A DNA stretch of 64,000 nucleotides from Bacteroidales bacterium (GTDB lineage Bacteria; Bacteroidota; Bacteroidia; Bacteroidales; Paludibacteraceae): contig SUXE01000016.1 in NCBI GenBank assembly GCA_015061115.1, positions 60,927 to 124,926 of the forward strand. The letters are read 5' to 3'. Numbering within the stretch: position 1 is the first letter of the stretch; each line of letters starts with the position of its first letter. The translations under genes and the position numbers were made by a program. Of the stretch, positions 15,865-25,626 are shown one piece after another. The notes under the pieces were generated by a model. That model was not told the origin of the DNA. It ran no database searches and saw nothing but the letters and a program-made list of their open reading frames with translations.

Positions 15865-16992
15865 ATGTATCGACAACAAAAAGGTTACGTTCCGTTTCTT
15901 CTCTTGTCGCTTTTCAGTTTTTCTAATGTACAAGCAGAAGAAAATGGATCTGTAAAGAATGATTCCACTCGTGTGGAGAATCTAGTCCAAGAAAAGCAAT
16001 GCGAAGAAAATTCAGCTAAAAAGTTTGTTTCAGACGTCTCTGAACGAATCAAGTTGCATGGCTATGCACAGGCTGGATATACCTACCAAAAGAATTCAGC
16101 TCAAGAAGTCAACACATTTGACATCAAAAGAACTCTGCTTTGGGCGAATGCTCAAATAAATGATCGATGGTCGTTCCTTTTCATGCACGATTTCAATTCC
16201 CAGGTGCAAGAGTTTTATACTGATTTCCGAATCACAAAGAACAATGCTCTTTACGTTCGTTTGGGTCAGTTCAAAAATGGATATTCTCTTGAAAATCCTT
16301 TGTCTCCTACCGCAATGGAGACTATCGACGTCTATTCTGAAGGTGTGACTTATCTTTCTGGATGTGGAAGCGATCCTTTGTTTGGCGTTCAATATGGTCG
16401 TGATTTGGGTCTGTCATTGTTCGGAAGTGTATGCGACAACAAATTACGCTATGAATTGCAGGTGATGAACGGACAGGGCATCAACCGTAAAGACAAAAAC
16501 AATAGTAAGGATGTCATCGGTAGATTGGAGTGGGAGCCTGCCAAAAACCTTAAAATTGTCACAACAGGACAGCTTGGCCGTGGTCATGCAGTGGCGACAT
16601 CTGTTTATGCTCCGGATATCGCTCTTGATCAGAACTATGACAGAAACCGTTTCAGTGTAGGTGTTGATTATAAATCACGCAGACTCAATGTCCACAGTGA
16701 ATATTTGCAGGGTAAGGACGACAAGGTGACAAGTAATGGTGTTTATGTGACTGGAAGCGTTGCACTTATACCAAGTACGTTGGATTTGGTCGGATCTTAC
16801 GATTATTTCAATTTCAACCACGATCTTGATTTTGATCAGCATAAGTGTGTGTTTGGTATACAATGGTGGTACTTTAAGAAATGCAGATTGCAGTTACAGT
16901 ACGTCTATAAGAATGCCGTCGCAACTCCAACTAGTTTTGTTCACGACGACAACCATGCAATTATGTGCCAAGTACAGGTTAGATTCAATTAA
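15865..16992 (+). CDS. Porin of the OprO/OprP (phosphate-selective) family
   Basis: A 375-residue outer-membrane porin. The signal peptide ends near NVQA at 24. After a short linker the barrel begins with IKLHGYAQAGYTYQ and shows repeated aromatic-rich strands such as FMHDFNSQVQEFYTDFRI and ALYVRLGQFKNGYS. Length and start fit the OprO/OprP (phosphate-selective) porin family, but substrate choice cannot be inferred. The symporter gene begins 15 bases downstream, so the two form an uptake operon: porin for outer-membrane entry and symporter for inner-membrane transport. Confidence 0.78.
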   Translation: MYRQQKGYVPFLLLSLFSFSNVQAEENGSVKNDSTRVENLVQEKQCEENSAKKFVSDVSERIKLHGYAQAGYTYQKNSAQEVNTFDIKRTLLWANAQINDRWSFLFMHDFNSQVQEFYTDFRITKNNALYVRLGQFKNGYSLENPLSPTAMETIDVYSEGVTYLSGCGSDPLFGVQYGRDLGLSLFGSVCDNKLRYELQVMNGQGINRKDKNNSKDVIGRLEWEPAKNLKIVTTGQLGRGHAVATSVYAPDIALDQNYDRNRFSVGVDYKSRRLNVHSEYLQGKDDKVTSNGVYVTGSVALIPSTLDLVGSYDYFNFNHDLDFDQHKCVFGIQWWYFKKCRLQLQYVYKNAVATPTSFVHDDNHAIMCQVQVRFN

Positions 16993-17007
16993 TTATAATA
17001 TAATGTC

Positions 17008-18570
17008 ATGTTAGTAAAAATTATACTTACTATTCTTTTTTTGGCACTTACAGTTGGTGTCGGTGTCAATTCCCGCAAACATGCCAATAGTGTCGACGGA
17101 TTTGTTTTAGGAGGAAGATCTGTTGGCCCGTGGCTTACTGCGTTTGCATTCGGAACATCATATTTTTCAGCGGTAGTTTTCGTAGGTTATGCAGGTCAGT
17201 TCGGATGGAAATATGGTCTGTCTGCTTCTTGGATCGGTATTGGAAATGCTCTTATCGGTTCGTTGCTAGCCTGGTTAGTTTTGGGACGACGTACCAAATT
17301 GATGACTCAACATATCCAGAGTCGCACTATGCCAGATTTTTTTGGCACTCGTTACAACAGTGAAGGTTTACGTGTGGTCGCATCTGTGATCGCATTTGTA
17401 TTTTTGATCCCTTACACTGCTGGTGTTTATGTCGGAATCTCTAAACTTTTCGAGATGGGCTTTGGAATTCCTTACTCTTATTGTGCTATCATCATGGCTT
17501 GTTTGACTGCTGTATATGTCATTCTTGGTGGCTATAAGGCAACTGCGATCAACGACTTTATCCAGGGTATCATCATGCTTTTCGGTATCGTTACTATCAC
17601 AGCTGTCATCTTGAACCATCAAGGTGGTTTGGTGGCAGCTATCAGTAAGATGACAGAGCAGGTGCCTACCGCACATGATATGGCAGACAAGTCTGGTTTG
17701 TACGCCAATTTCCAGGCTGGTGATTTTGCATCTTTGTTTGGACCTAATCCTCTAAGTTTGTTGGGTGTTGTTGTCCTTACTTCATTAGGCACATGGGGAT
17801 TGCCTCAGATGGTTGGAAAGTTCTATTCAATCACAGATGAGGCTGCTATCAAACGTGGTACTGTCATTTCCACTGTTTTTGCATTGATTGTGGCTGGAGG
17901 CTGCTATTTCCTTGGTAGTTTTGGTAGATTGTTCCCAGAGCCTGCTTTCGATGAGGTCAAAGGAAAATATGCTTTCGACTCAATTGTTCCGTCTATGTTG
18001 GAGACATTGCCTGATATTTTGATTGCGTTGGTTGTACTACTTGTGCTTTCTGCATCAATGTCTACTTTGGCTAGCCTTGTTTTGACATCTTCTTCAACAA
18101 TGACTTTGGATATTATCTACAGAGACAAGAAAGCTGATTTCTCGGAGGTGAAAGATGGTGAGATCGATGCACATGTTGCAGAGAAGAAAGAGAAAAGGAA
18201 AGTGGTTGTAATGCGTGTCCTTATCATCTTCTTCATTGTTATTTCATTGATGATTGCTTTGAATCCGCCTCACTTTATCGCCCAGCTGATGGGAATCTCT
18301 TGGGGTGCATTGGCAGGTGCATTCTTGGCTCCTTTCATGTTAGGTCTATACTGGAGAGGTGTGACTACAGCTAGTGTATGGGCTTGTTTCGTTTGGGGTG
18401 TCGGCCTCACTGTAATCAACATGATGATGGGCAATACTATTCTAAACCCTATCGACTGTGGAGCAGTTGCGATGTTGGGCGGATTTGTTGTCGTATTCGT
18501 TGTTAGTTTGGTGACAAAGAAGATGAACGCTGAGACTGTAGAAAAGATATTCGACTGCTACAAAAAGTAA
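17008..18570 (+). CDS. Sodium:solute symporter (SSS family)
   Basis: A 520-residue inner-membrane symporter with about 13 helices. The N-terminal region GFVLGGRSVGPWLTAFAFG and the segment LTAVYVILGGYKATAINDFIQG are hallmarks of SSS (proline/pantothenate/SGLT-like) carriers. The LeuT-fold sodium site sits in helix 1 near the GTSYFSA stretch. A basic/acidic cytoplasmic loop lies at about 375-400. The substrate is unknown; the porin partner suggests a small organic acid or amino acid. It ends at a bidirectional terminator shared with the AraC gene. Confidence 0.85.
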   Translation: MLVKIILTILFLALTVGVGVNSRKHANSVDGFVLGGRSVGPWLTAFAFGTSYFSAVVFVGYAGQFGWKYGLSASWIGIGNALIGSLLAWLVLGRRTKLMTQHIQSRTMPDFFGTRYNSEGLRVVASVIAFVFLIPYTAGVYVGISKLFEMGFGIPYSYCAIIMACLTAVYVILGGYKATAINDFIQGIIMLFGIVTITAVILNHQGGLVAAISKMTEQVPTAHDMADKSGLYANFQAGDFASLFGPNPLSLLGVVVLTSLGTWGLPQMVGKFYSITDEAAIKRGTVISTVFALIVAGGCYFLGSFGRLFPEPAFDEVKGKYAFDSIVPSMLETLPDILIALVVLLVLSASMSTLASLVLTSSSTMTLDIIYRDKKADFSEVKDGEIDAHVAEKKEKRKVVVMRVLIIFFIVISLMIALNPPHFIAQLMGISWGALAGAFLAPFMLGLYWRGVTTASVWACFVWGVGLTVINMMMGNTILNPIDCGAVAMLGGFVVVFVVSLVTKKMNAETVEKIFDCYKK

Positions 18571-18589
18571 TAGTGTAATAGAAATGTAT

Positions 18590-18626
18590 AAAAAAGCCTT
18601 GGCGGTTATTCCGTCAAGGCTTTTTT
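18590..18626. terminator. Bidirectional terminator
   Basis: AAAAGCCTTGGCGG / CCGTCAAGGCTTTT with one G-U pair, flanked by A and T runs, lies between the symporter gene and the convergent AraC gene. Confidence 0.88.
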
Positions 18627-18652
18627 ATTTGTTGTAGAGAAAATCTCCACGT

Positions 18653-19516
18653 TTATTTTTTCAATATGTTCTGCCTGTATTCCTTAGGGGATATTCCCAC
18701 ACTCTCTTTGAAGAATTTACCGAAGAAACTCTGGCTTGTGAAGTTGAAATGGTATGCGATCTCCTTGATTGGCATGTTTGGATTTGAAAGATAATGTTTG
18801 ATCTCTTCAATTACCACTTGCTCGATCCATTGTTTTGGTGTCTTGCCACTTTCGCTTTTGATCATAGTTGAGAAATAGCGCTTGGAAAGACCGATTTGAG
18901 ACGCATAAAACTCCACACTTCTCTCTTTGATATAGTTGTGGAAAAGAAGCACCAAGAATCGTTTTAATATATCAGAGCTTCTGTTGAACGAGTTGTTCTT
19001 GTTTTCTGATTCGCTTCTGTAAATGCTGTAAAGGTGGAGAACATAGTAGCAGACGGAATTGACAAGGGAGTCTTTCAACTTCTTTGTGTAGTCAGTTTCC
19101 GACTGGCTTGTCTCCTTGAATACTTCGATCGCACTTTTAACAAACTGAGATAAAGTATTCAATTGTTCCTGATACAGGTGCAGGGTAGGGTTGGAGCGAA
19201 GATATATAAGTCTTTCAACGTTGAAAACTGAATATATTGTACGTTGCAAACGGTCGTTTGAAGAACCCAAAAGCAGTCCACTCAGGTCGTGAGAATAGTC
19301 TATCAATGAGACATTTCGACCTGGGGTATAGATGCAGACATCGCCTTTGAATAGCTCAAAAGCTACTCCCTCAATCATGATTTTCAATCTTCCGTTTTCG
19401 CAAATGAACAGAAAATACATGTCCTTTGAGATCTCGGATGAAAGATCTTCTACAAGATGAAGGTTTGCTGAACTTATTTTCTTAAATACTATTTCTAAAT
19501 CTTCACTGTTTTTCAT
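18653..19516 (-). CDS. AraC-family transcriptional regulator
   Basis: A 287-residue regulator. The N-terminal ~170 residues are a cupin-like sensing domain (FELFKGDVCIYTPGR). The C-terminal ~100 residues hold two helix-turn-helix units: ASQIGLSKRYFSTMIKSESG and IAYHFNFTSQSFFGKFFKES, ending in the AraC signature GISPKEYR. It lies convergent to the porin-symporter operon and may control it, though position is the only evidence. No promoter box is obvious in the short gap from the preceding terminator. Confidence 0.85.
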   Translation of the reverse strand: MKNSEDLEIVFKKISSANLHLVEDLSSEISKDMYFLFICENGRLKIMIEGVAFELFKGDVCIYTPGRNVSLIDYSHDLSGLLLGSSNDRLQRTIYSVFNVERLIYLRSNPTLHLYQEQLNTLSQFVKSAIEVFKETSQSETDYTKKLKDSLVNSVCYYVLHLYSIYRSESENKNNSFNRSSDILKRFLVLLFHNYIKERSVEFYASQIGLSKRYFSTMIKSESGKTPKQWIEQVVIEEIKHYLSNPNMPIKEIAYHFNFTSQSFFGKFFKESVGISPKEYRQNILKK

Positions 19517-19530
19517 ACTCCCCTTAGTTT

Positions 19531-19567
19531 AAGAAAAACAGGTGGACTTTGCAGATAAGCCCACCTG
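19531..19567 (-). terminator. Terminator of the RND efflux operon
   Basis: On the minus strand CAGGTGG / CCACCTG (with a mismatch and CTT/AAG inside) is followed by a U-rich tail, 13 bases past the PG0541-like gene. Confidence 0.75.
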
Positions 19568-19579
19568 CATAGATCTAAA

Positions 19580-19873
19580 TTAGATGGTACGTTCGATATT
19601 CCAAACGAATGCTCTCAGTCCAAGCTCCTCGCTTCTCTTATCAATCTTCTTGATGACTGTTAGCAATTCGTCGACGCGATCGTCTTCCACCACTGTCATG
19701 ATTGCTGAGTTCATATCCGGCCATACATGTGAGCCACGGTGTGGGTTTCCGCCGTATGTGCCTCGACCCTGCACTTGCTCAAACAATGTGAATCCGTAAA
19801 TGTTGAGTGAGTCCAACACATACTCAACTTTTTCGGTGTTAGCCTGATTGAATATTATGAATACTGATTTCAT
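19580..19873 (-). CDS. PG0541-type transporter-associated PII-like protein
   Basis: A 97-residue ferredoxin-like protein. The strand MKSVFIIFNQANTEKVEYVL opens the fold, then VQGRGTYGGNPHRGSHVWPD forms a loop where PII proteins carry the T-loop, and NSAIMTVVEDDRVDELLTVI closes it. It matches the family named after P. gingivalis PG0541, which sits at the end of a PG0538-type TolC/MFP/RND operon as here. It may sense a small molecule or metal and adjust the pump, but no activity is shown. It is the last gene of the operon, 18 bases after the RND gene. Confidence 0.8.
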   Translation of the reverse strand: MKSVFIIFNQANTEKVEYVLDSLNIYGFTLFEQVQGRGTYGGNPHRGSHVWPDMNSAIMTVVEDDRVDELLTVIKKIDKRSEELGLRAFVWNIERTI

Positions 19874-19891
19874 TTTTTTCTCAATTTTCGT

Positions 19892-22800
19892 TTAACCTAT
19901 ACGAACTGGCTCGTCCTCATCTGAGAATCCGCCTTCACCTCTTTTGACAGAACCTCTCACTGGTTTTGTGTTTGGTCCGGCGATTTCGTCTTCGTTGACG
20001 TCGATGTCCATGAAGATGAACTGTCCGCGTACTTCTTTCTGAAGGTCTCGTTCTCCGTGGCGGCTCATGATACCGTAAAGTACAGGCACGATGATTAGTG
20101 TTACCAACGTCGACACGCAAAGACCACCGATCACGACGATACCCATTGATACCCACATCTCTGATCCTTCCGCTCTACTCAATGTCATAGGAATCATACC
20201 CAAGACTGTAGTTGCGGCTGTCATAAGCACCGGACGAAGACGGCTCTGGCCTGACAATGCGATAGCCTCGTTAAGCTCGTATCCACGGTCGCGCATCAAA
20301 TCGATGTAGTCCACCAGCACAATACCGTTCTTCACTACGATACCCACCAACATGATTACTCCAAGCACACCGATCATATCCAAATATGTGTTTGTCACAA
20401 GCAATGCGATGATAGTACCTGAGATCGCAAACGGAACGGCCATCATGATCATGAATGGCTTAGCCAATGATTCAAACTGCGATGCCATAACCACGTATAC
20501 AAGGAAGATGATAAGACCCAAAAGCATACCCATGTCGGCAAATGACTCCTGCTGGTCTTCGTATGCTCCAGACAACATGACTGTACATCCTACTGGAATT
20601 TCTGTCTTGTCGACTGTCTTTTGAATCTCGACGGCAAGCTCACCAAGAGAAGTGTTGTATGGAGTCACCTTCATTGTCAACATACGCTGACGGCTCTTAC
20701 GCTCAATTTCAGGTGGAGCCCAGTACTCTTCCACTTTGGCAATCTCACTAAGTTTAACTCTACCCATCGTCGTCGGGATAGAAAGATCGTTGATCAAAGA
20801 TAGTGAGTTACGGTTCTCCTCTTTCAAACGAACAAGGATATAATACTCGTCTCCGTCTTCCTTCAAAAGTCCTGCGTTCATACCGTTTACACGGTTGTGT
20901 ACGTAAGTTGAGATAGTCGCAGATGTTAGGCCTAGCTTAGAAGCTTTCTCTTTGTCTACGATAATCTTTAGCTCAGGACGGTCTTTCTCACGGCTGATAT
21001 CAACGTCACGTGCTCCTGGAACGTTCTTCTCAATCAAATCTTTTAGCTCGTATGCATATTTGCTTGTCATGTCGAACTCATATCCGAAGACTTCTATGTC
21101 AACAGTCTGTCCACCTTGACCACCGAAACCACCTTGGTTTTCTGCCTTGTATGTGATGATTTCTGGGTATGTGCTAAGAATCTGACGTAGTTTTTCAGCG
21201 ATCTCATCGATAGTGACAGAACGCTCTGACTTACGTGTACAGATCACACGCATCTGGATCTTGTTGTTTGTTGTAGATGAGAACAATGCTCCAATACCAG
21301 CTTCATCGTTAGAACCACATGTAGTAGAGATAAGTCTGATCTCTTCTGGGAATGCTGCTTCAAACTGTGCTTCTATTTTACGTGCGATCTTAGCAGTCTC
21401 TTCTACTCTGTTACCTTGCTGCAACTCAACATCAACGACAAGACGTCCGTTATCTTGGTTTGAGATAAAGTTTGTACCGATCATGCCGGTAAGAATTGGA
21501 ACAAGAGATAGTGCAAAGAATGCTATAGCTCCAAGCATTGTGACTTTCTTGTGTGTCAAACACCAGCGAAGTACATTTGCATAGAAAGCATCGATTTTGT
21601 CGAGAGCCTTCACGACTGTGTTGTGATACCAACCCTCTTTTACCTCTTCTTCGATCAATTTTCCATTCTCGATATGAACAGGCTTGTTCTTCAACAGCTT
21701 AGAACAAAGCATTGGGGTCAATGAGATGGCGACAGCAGTTGATGTACAACAACAGATTGTCACAATCCAACCAAGTTCCTTAAACAAGATACCTGCAATA
21801 CCAGTAACCATTGTTAGAGGCACGAACACCGCACAGATAACGAGTGTTGTTGCGATAACTGATACCCAAACCTCGTTTGTCGCATAGATAGCGGCCTCTC
21901 GTGGTGAACTTCCTCGCTGAATATGTGTTGAAATATTCTCAAGCACCACAATCGCATCATCCACAACCATTCCGACTGCGATTGTCAACGAACAGAGCGA
22001 AATGATGTTGATTGAACTTCCTGCTCCCAACAGATATAGGAATGCCACAAGCAGTGAGATTGGGATTGTGATACCGATAATAAGCGCCGCTCTCCATTTT
22101 CCAAGGAAGAACAATACCACAAGAACCACGAATACCAACGCATACATGATTGATTCCTCAAGTGAGTTGATCGCGTTTACGATATCTCTTGAAGAGTCGT
22201 AAAGAAGGTTGAACTCGACATCTTTAGGAAGTGTCTTTTGGATTTTCTCAATTTCCTTCTTGATGTCTGTACAAATCTGTACTGTGTTTCCTCCAGTCTG
22301 CTTTGTTACAATTAGACGAACACCATCTTGTCCGTTGATTTTCTCCTCCAAGCAAAGGTCTTTGATTGTATCCTTTACAGTGGCGATGTCTCGGATGTAG
22401 ATTGTCTTGCCATCTGATGTAGTCGTTACTACTATGTTCTCGATTTCAGAACTTTCTGCGTACTCACTTCTAACCTCAAGCTCATACTGCTCTTTTTTCA
22501 TCTTGATAGTACCGCTTGAAAGGTTGAGGTTGTTGCTTGCTACTGCATTACCAACCTGCTCCAAAGAGATCGCATAAGCGTCAAGCTTGTTCTGGTCGAT
22601 ATCCACGTATACACGACGCTCTGGCTCACCACTTAGAGAGATGTTACCGATTTGGTCGACGTGGTTAAGCTGAGGCACTACGATATCGTTAAGGATTTTT
22701 TCAAGTCCTGGATACGACTCTTTTGCCTGTACGATATACTGGATGATTGGCATTGAACTTGTAGAGAACTTGATCACAAGTGGAGTGCTGGCTCCGTCTG

Positions 22801-23158
22801 GCAGATTGTCTTTCACCATATCCACGAAAGATCGGATATCTGCTACTGCTTCGTCAAGTGAAGATCCCCACTCAAACTCCATGGCAACAAGTGAGATGTT
22901 GTCTTTACTTGTGGATGTCAATGTCTTTAGTCCATCCACTGAGTTGAGGGTGTTTTCCATTATCTTCGTCACGTTTGTCTCCACCTCACTGGCATTTGCA
23001 CCAGCGTACGTGGTCATTACGCAGACGAATGGAGGCTCCATCTCTGGGAATTGGTCGATAGGTAGTTTCTTGAAGGAGAATATACCTAACACCATCACCG
23101 CAATGAAGATGAGCGATGTTGTTATCGGCTTGTCAATCGCCGTTTTGAATATACTCAT
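19892..23158 (-). CDS. RND efflux transporter, HAE1/AcrB type
   Basis: A 1088-residue inner-membrane proton-driven pump. Two halves each have a periplasmic loop between helices 1 and 2, with six helices per half. The proton relay is present: the Asp pair in AVGMVVDDAIVVLENI (helix 4) and the Lys in LVGIVVKNGIVLVDYIDL (helix 10). FPEMEPPFVCVMTTYAGA is the usual N-terminal porter segment. The C-terminal ~50 residues form a charged tail beyond the last helix. It works with the adaptor and TolC-like channel encoded just upstream. Substrates are unknown; this class usually exports hydrophobic drugs, detergents or bile salts. Confidence 0.92.
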   Translation of the reverse strand: MSIFKTAIDKPITTSLIFIAVMVLGIFSFKKLPIDQFPEMEPPFVCVMTTYAGANASEVETNVTKIMENTLNSVDGLKTLTSTSKDNISLVAMEFEWGSSLDEAVADIRSFVDMVKDNLPDGASTPLVIKFSTSSMPIIQYIVQAKESYPGLEKILNDIVVPQLNHVDQIGNISLSGEPERRVYVDIDQNKLDAYAISLEQVGNAVASNNLNLSSGTIKMKKEQYELEVRSEYAESSEIENIVVTTTSDGKTIYIRDIATVKDTIKDLCLEEKINGQDGVRLIVTKQTGGNTVQICTDIKKEIEKIQKTLPKDVEFNLLYDSSRDIVNAINSLEESIMYALVFVVLVVLFFLGKWRAALIIGITIPISLLVAFLYLLGAGSSINIISLCSLTIAVGMVVDDAIVVLENISTHIQRGSSPREAAIYATNEVWVSVIATTLVICAVFVPLTMVTGIAGILFKELGWIVTICCCTSTAVAISLTPMLCSKLLKNKPVHIENGKLIEEEVKEGWYHNTVVKALDKIDAFYANVLRWCLTHKKVTMLGAIAFFALSLVPILTGMIGTNFISNQDNGRLVVDVELQQGNRVEETAKIARKIEAQFEAAFPEEIRLISTTCGSNDEAGIGALFSSTTNNKIQMRVICTRKSERSVTIDEIAEKLRQILSTYPEIITYKAENQGGFGGQGGQTVDIEVFGYEFDMTSKYAYELKDLIEKNVPGARDVDISREKDRPELKIIVDKEKASKLGLTSATISTYVHNRVNGMNAGLLKEDGDEYYILVRLKEENRNSLSLINDLSIPTTMGRVKLSEIAKVEEYWAPPEIERKSRQRMLTMKVTPYNTSLGELAVEIQKTVDKTEIPVGCTVMLSGAYEDQQESFADMGMLLGLIIFLVYVVMASQFESLAKPFMIMMAVPFAISGTIIALLVTNTYLDMIGVLGVIMLVGIVVKNGIVLVDYIDLMRDRGYELNEAIALSGQSRLRPVLMTAATTVLGMIPMTLSRAEGSEMWVSMGIVVIGGLCVSTLVTLIIVPVLYGIMSRHGERDLQKEVRGQFIFMDIDVNEDEIAGPNTKPVRGSVKRGEGGFSDEDEPVRIG

Positions 23159-23177
23159 AGCCTAATTCCTAGCTTAA

Positions 23178-24221
23178 TTAATCATTAATGATTTTTATAT
23201 CACAACCGTCTACCAAACGAGCCTGACCTGATGTCACGATGATATCACCTGGCTTGATTTCGTCTGTGATGATCTCGACCATGTCGTCAAATCTGTCTCC
23301 AAGAGTGACGTCTACTCTTTTTGCTGTACCATTTGGCTGTACTGTGAACATGTAGCGGTTGTTTGAACCTACAAGCTTAAGCACTGACATATATGGCACA
23401 ACCATTGTTTCTGCTTTTCCTACACCAAGAACAGTCTTAACATACATACCTGGACGAAGTGTGTTGGCTCCGTTAGGAATCTTAACTTTTACCTGGAATG
23501 TATGTGTAGATGCGTCTACTGTTGGATAGACGACGTCGATAATTCCAGAGAACTCCTTGCCTGGGTAGATGTCAGATGTGAATGCCATCTTTTGACCCTT
23601 CTTGATTGCAGGAATATATGATTCTGGAATACTTACCAAAGCTTTAAGAACGTTAGTCTGCTTGATAGTGTAGATAGGGCGGGCTGCATTGTAAAGTTCA
23701 CCGCTCTCGTAATTCTTCTCTGCGATAACTCCTGAGCATTCAGCCTTGAAGAAAGTGTTCTTCTGAAGGTAATCAAGATTTTGTTTTGCCTGATCCATCT
23801 GAAGCTTTACTGCGTCATACTGCTGCTGAGTTGTGTTTCCACCTGCAAGAAGAGCCTCCATACGCTGCATCTCTGTAGATACGTTGGCATAAGAAAGTTT
23901 AGCCTGATTCAACTGAGTCTGATCCATACGAACTACAACTTCTCCGGCACTTACTCTATCTCCGATTTCTTTGTTTAATTTCTCGATGATTCCAGTCACT
24001 GAAGGTGATACCGCAACTGTTTCCCAGCCGTCAAGAACAGCTGAACAAGACAGCTTGCGTTCGATTTGGCGTTTTTCCACCAATCCAGTTCGCACAAGCT
24101 GAGCCTCTACAGAGTCAGCAACCGCAACAGCGTCTCCTGCTGCTTTTGCGTTGTCTTTCTTGCCGCATGATGAAAGTGCGATCATGCCGGCTGCTAAGAA
24201 AATTAGTGATTTTCTGTACAT
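23178..24221 (-). CDS. RND periplasmic adaptor (membrane fusion protein)
   Basis: A 347-residue adaptor lipoprotein, acylated at C19 (MIALSSC). The order of lipoyl, alpha-hairpin and beta-barrel domains is typical: GDRVSAGEVVVRMDQTQL, then a helical hairpin near 95-140, then the ECSGVIAEKNYESGELY half-lipoyl segment. It bridges the inner-membrane pump to the TolC channel. It lies 19 bases before the pump gene and 22 bases after the TolC gene. Confidence 0.9.
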   Translation of the reverse strand: MYRKSLIFLAAGMIALSSCGKKDNAKAAGDAVAVADSVEAQLVRTGLVEKRQIERKLSCSAVLDGWETVAVSPSVTGIIEKLNKEIGDRVSAGEVVVRMDQTQLNQAKLSYANVSTEMQRMEALLAGGNTTQQQYDAVKLQMDQAKQNLDYLQKNTFFKAECSGVIAEKNYESGELYNAARPIYTIKQTNVLKALVSIPESYIPAIKKGQKMAFTSDIYPGKEFSGIIDVVYPTVDASTHTFQVKVKIPNGANTLRPGMYVKTVLGVGKAETMVVPYMSVLKLVGSNNRYMFTVQPNGTAKRVDVTLGDRFDDMVEIITDEIKPGDIIVTSGQARLVDGCDIKIIND

Positions 24222-24243
24222 AATTTATATATCTTTATTGTTT

Positions 24244-25581
24244 TTACTTGTTAAGGAGCTTCTTAAGCTCGATGTTTGCGTTTACCATTTCAAGCACTGA
24301 GTTGACGTAGTTTGTCTGCGCTGTTGTAAGGTTCATGCTTGAATTTGTGACATCCATACTTGAAGCACGTCCGTACTTGAATTTCTCTCCATAGCTGTTG
24401 AATACAGAAGACATTACATTGATGTTCTCTTTTTGTACAGTATAGTTCTCATATGCTGAAGTCAAGTTGTATTTCAATTGTTTCTCCTTAATCTTCAGTC
24501 CAATCTCAGTGTCTTCCACTGTGTTGGCTTGCTCAATCTGTGCTATTTTAGCCTCTTTCACAGCACAAGTTCTTTTTCCAGAAGAGAAAATAGGAACACT
24601 CAAAGTAGCGATGAAGGTGTTTGTTGGAGTCATGTCAAAGTTCATTCCGTCTGTAAAGTAGTGCTTGTGTGTGTTTTGAAGAGTTACACCTACAGTAGGG
24701 AAGAATGCTGCAACTGCCATCTGCTTCTGCTTATCTGTTATCTCAGAACTCTTTGTTAGCATCTGGTAGTCGAGATTTTGGTTCAAATCAAGATTTGAAT
24801 TAGTAAGTTCAAGGATAGTACCGTCGTTAACTAAATCTTCAAATTTTTGATTTAGAGTGATTTCGACATCGCTGTCTGCTCCAATGTTGAGAATCAATGC
24901 ATTATACAGAGCTTCTATAGAGCGTTTTGTTGAGTTTACAGAACTTTTTATAGATGCAACCTGTACTGAAATTTGGTCTGCGTCATTTTTTTCAGCGACG
25001 CCTGCCTTGACAGCGTTTTCTGTCATTGATTTCAATTTCTCAAGGTTTTCTACGTTTGTTTCAAGAAGACGAACAGTTTCTTCAAGAGCAAGAATTGTAG
25101 TGTATGTTGATTCTACTTGATATTTTGTCTCTTGTTGGCTTTTCTGCACATTTATTTCCTGCATCTCTTTTGCCATACGTTGCATTTGAGCACCAATGAT
25201 TCCTTGTACAGACACTCCTGCGGATGCTTGGAATGTCATCTGGCCGTAAGGATTCATTTTCATTTTCTGCCCCATAAGTTCCATTTCCTGATTAAACATA
25301 TTATAGTATTGGAAATTGGCGTCTATTTGAGGTAACATCTGTGCGATTGTCTGCCAACGTTGCATTTCGGCTTTCTGTACATCAAGTGAAGCGTTTTTCA
25401 ACTGACGGTTGTGCTCAAGAGCGTAGTTGATAGCGTCTTGAAGCGACAAACTCATTTTCTTGTCGTTTTGCTGTGTGACTGTTGAAGTCTGCTGCGTGCT
25501 TTCTGTGCCTTGTGCCACAATTCCTTGTGTGACGCTAAGCATTGCAATTAATGCTGTGGCTGAAAGTGTGATTCGTCTCAT
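24244..25581 (-). CDS. TolC-family outer-membrane efflux channel
   Basis: A 445-residue outer-membrane factor. A signal peptide is cleaved near VAQ at 24. Two long-helix repeats follow: ALEHNRQLKNASLDVQKAEM opens the first, and ALILNIGADSDVEITL lies at the repeat boundary. An EAKIAQIEQANTVEDTEIGL segment in the second repeat is typical. It supplies the exit duct of the tripartite pump and is placed first among the pump genes, directly after the TetR regulator. Confidence 0.9.
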   Translation of the reverse strand: MRRITLSATALIAMLSVTQGIVAQGTESTQQTSTVTQQNDKKMSLSLQDAINYALEHNRQLKNASLDVQKAEMQRWQTIAQMLPQIDANFQYYNMFNQEMELMGQKMKMNPYGQMTFQASAGVSVQGIIGAQMQRMAKEMQEINVQKSQQETKYQVESTYTTILALEETVRLLETNVENLEKLKSMTENAVKAGVAEKNDADQISVQVASIKSSVNSTKRSIEALYNALILNIGADSDVEITLNQKFEDLVNDGTILELTNSNLDLNQNLDYQMLTKSSEITDKQKQMAVAAFFPTVGVTLQNTHKHYFTDGMNFDMTPTNTFIATLSVPIFSSGKRTCAVKEAKIAQIEQANTVEDTEIGLKIKEKQLKYNLTSAYENYTVQKENINVMSSVFNSYGEKFKYGRASSMDVTNSSMNLTTAQTNYVNSVLEMVNANIELKKLLNK

Positions 25582-25626
25582 ATTTATTATTTCTTTAATT
25601 TCAGTTTGTAAGCTATATATGTTGAA

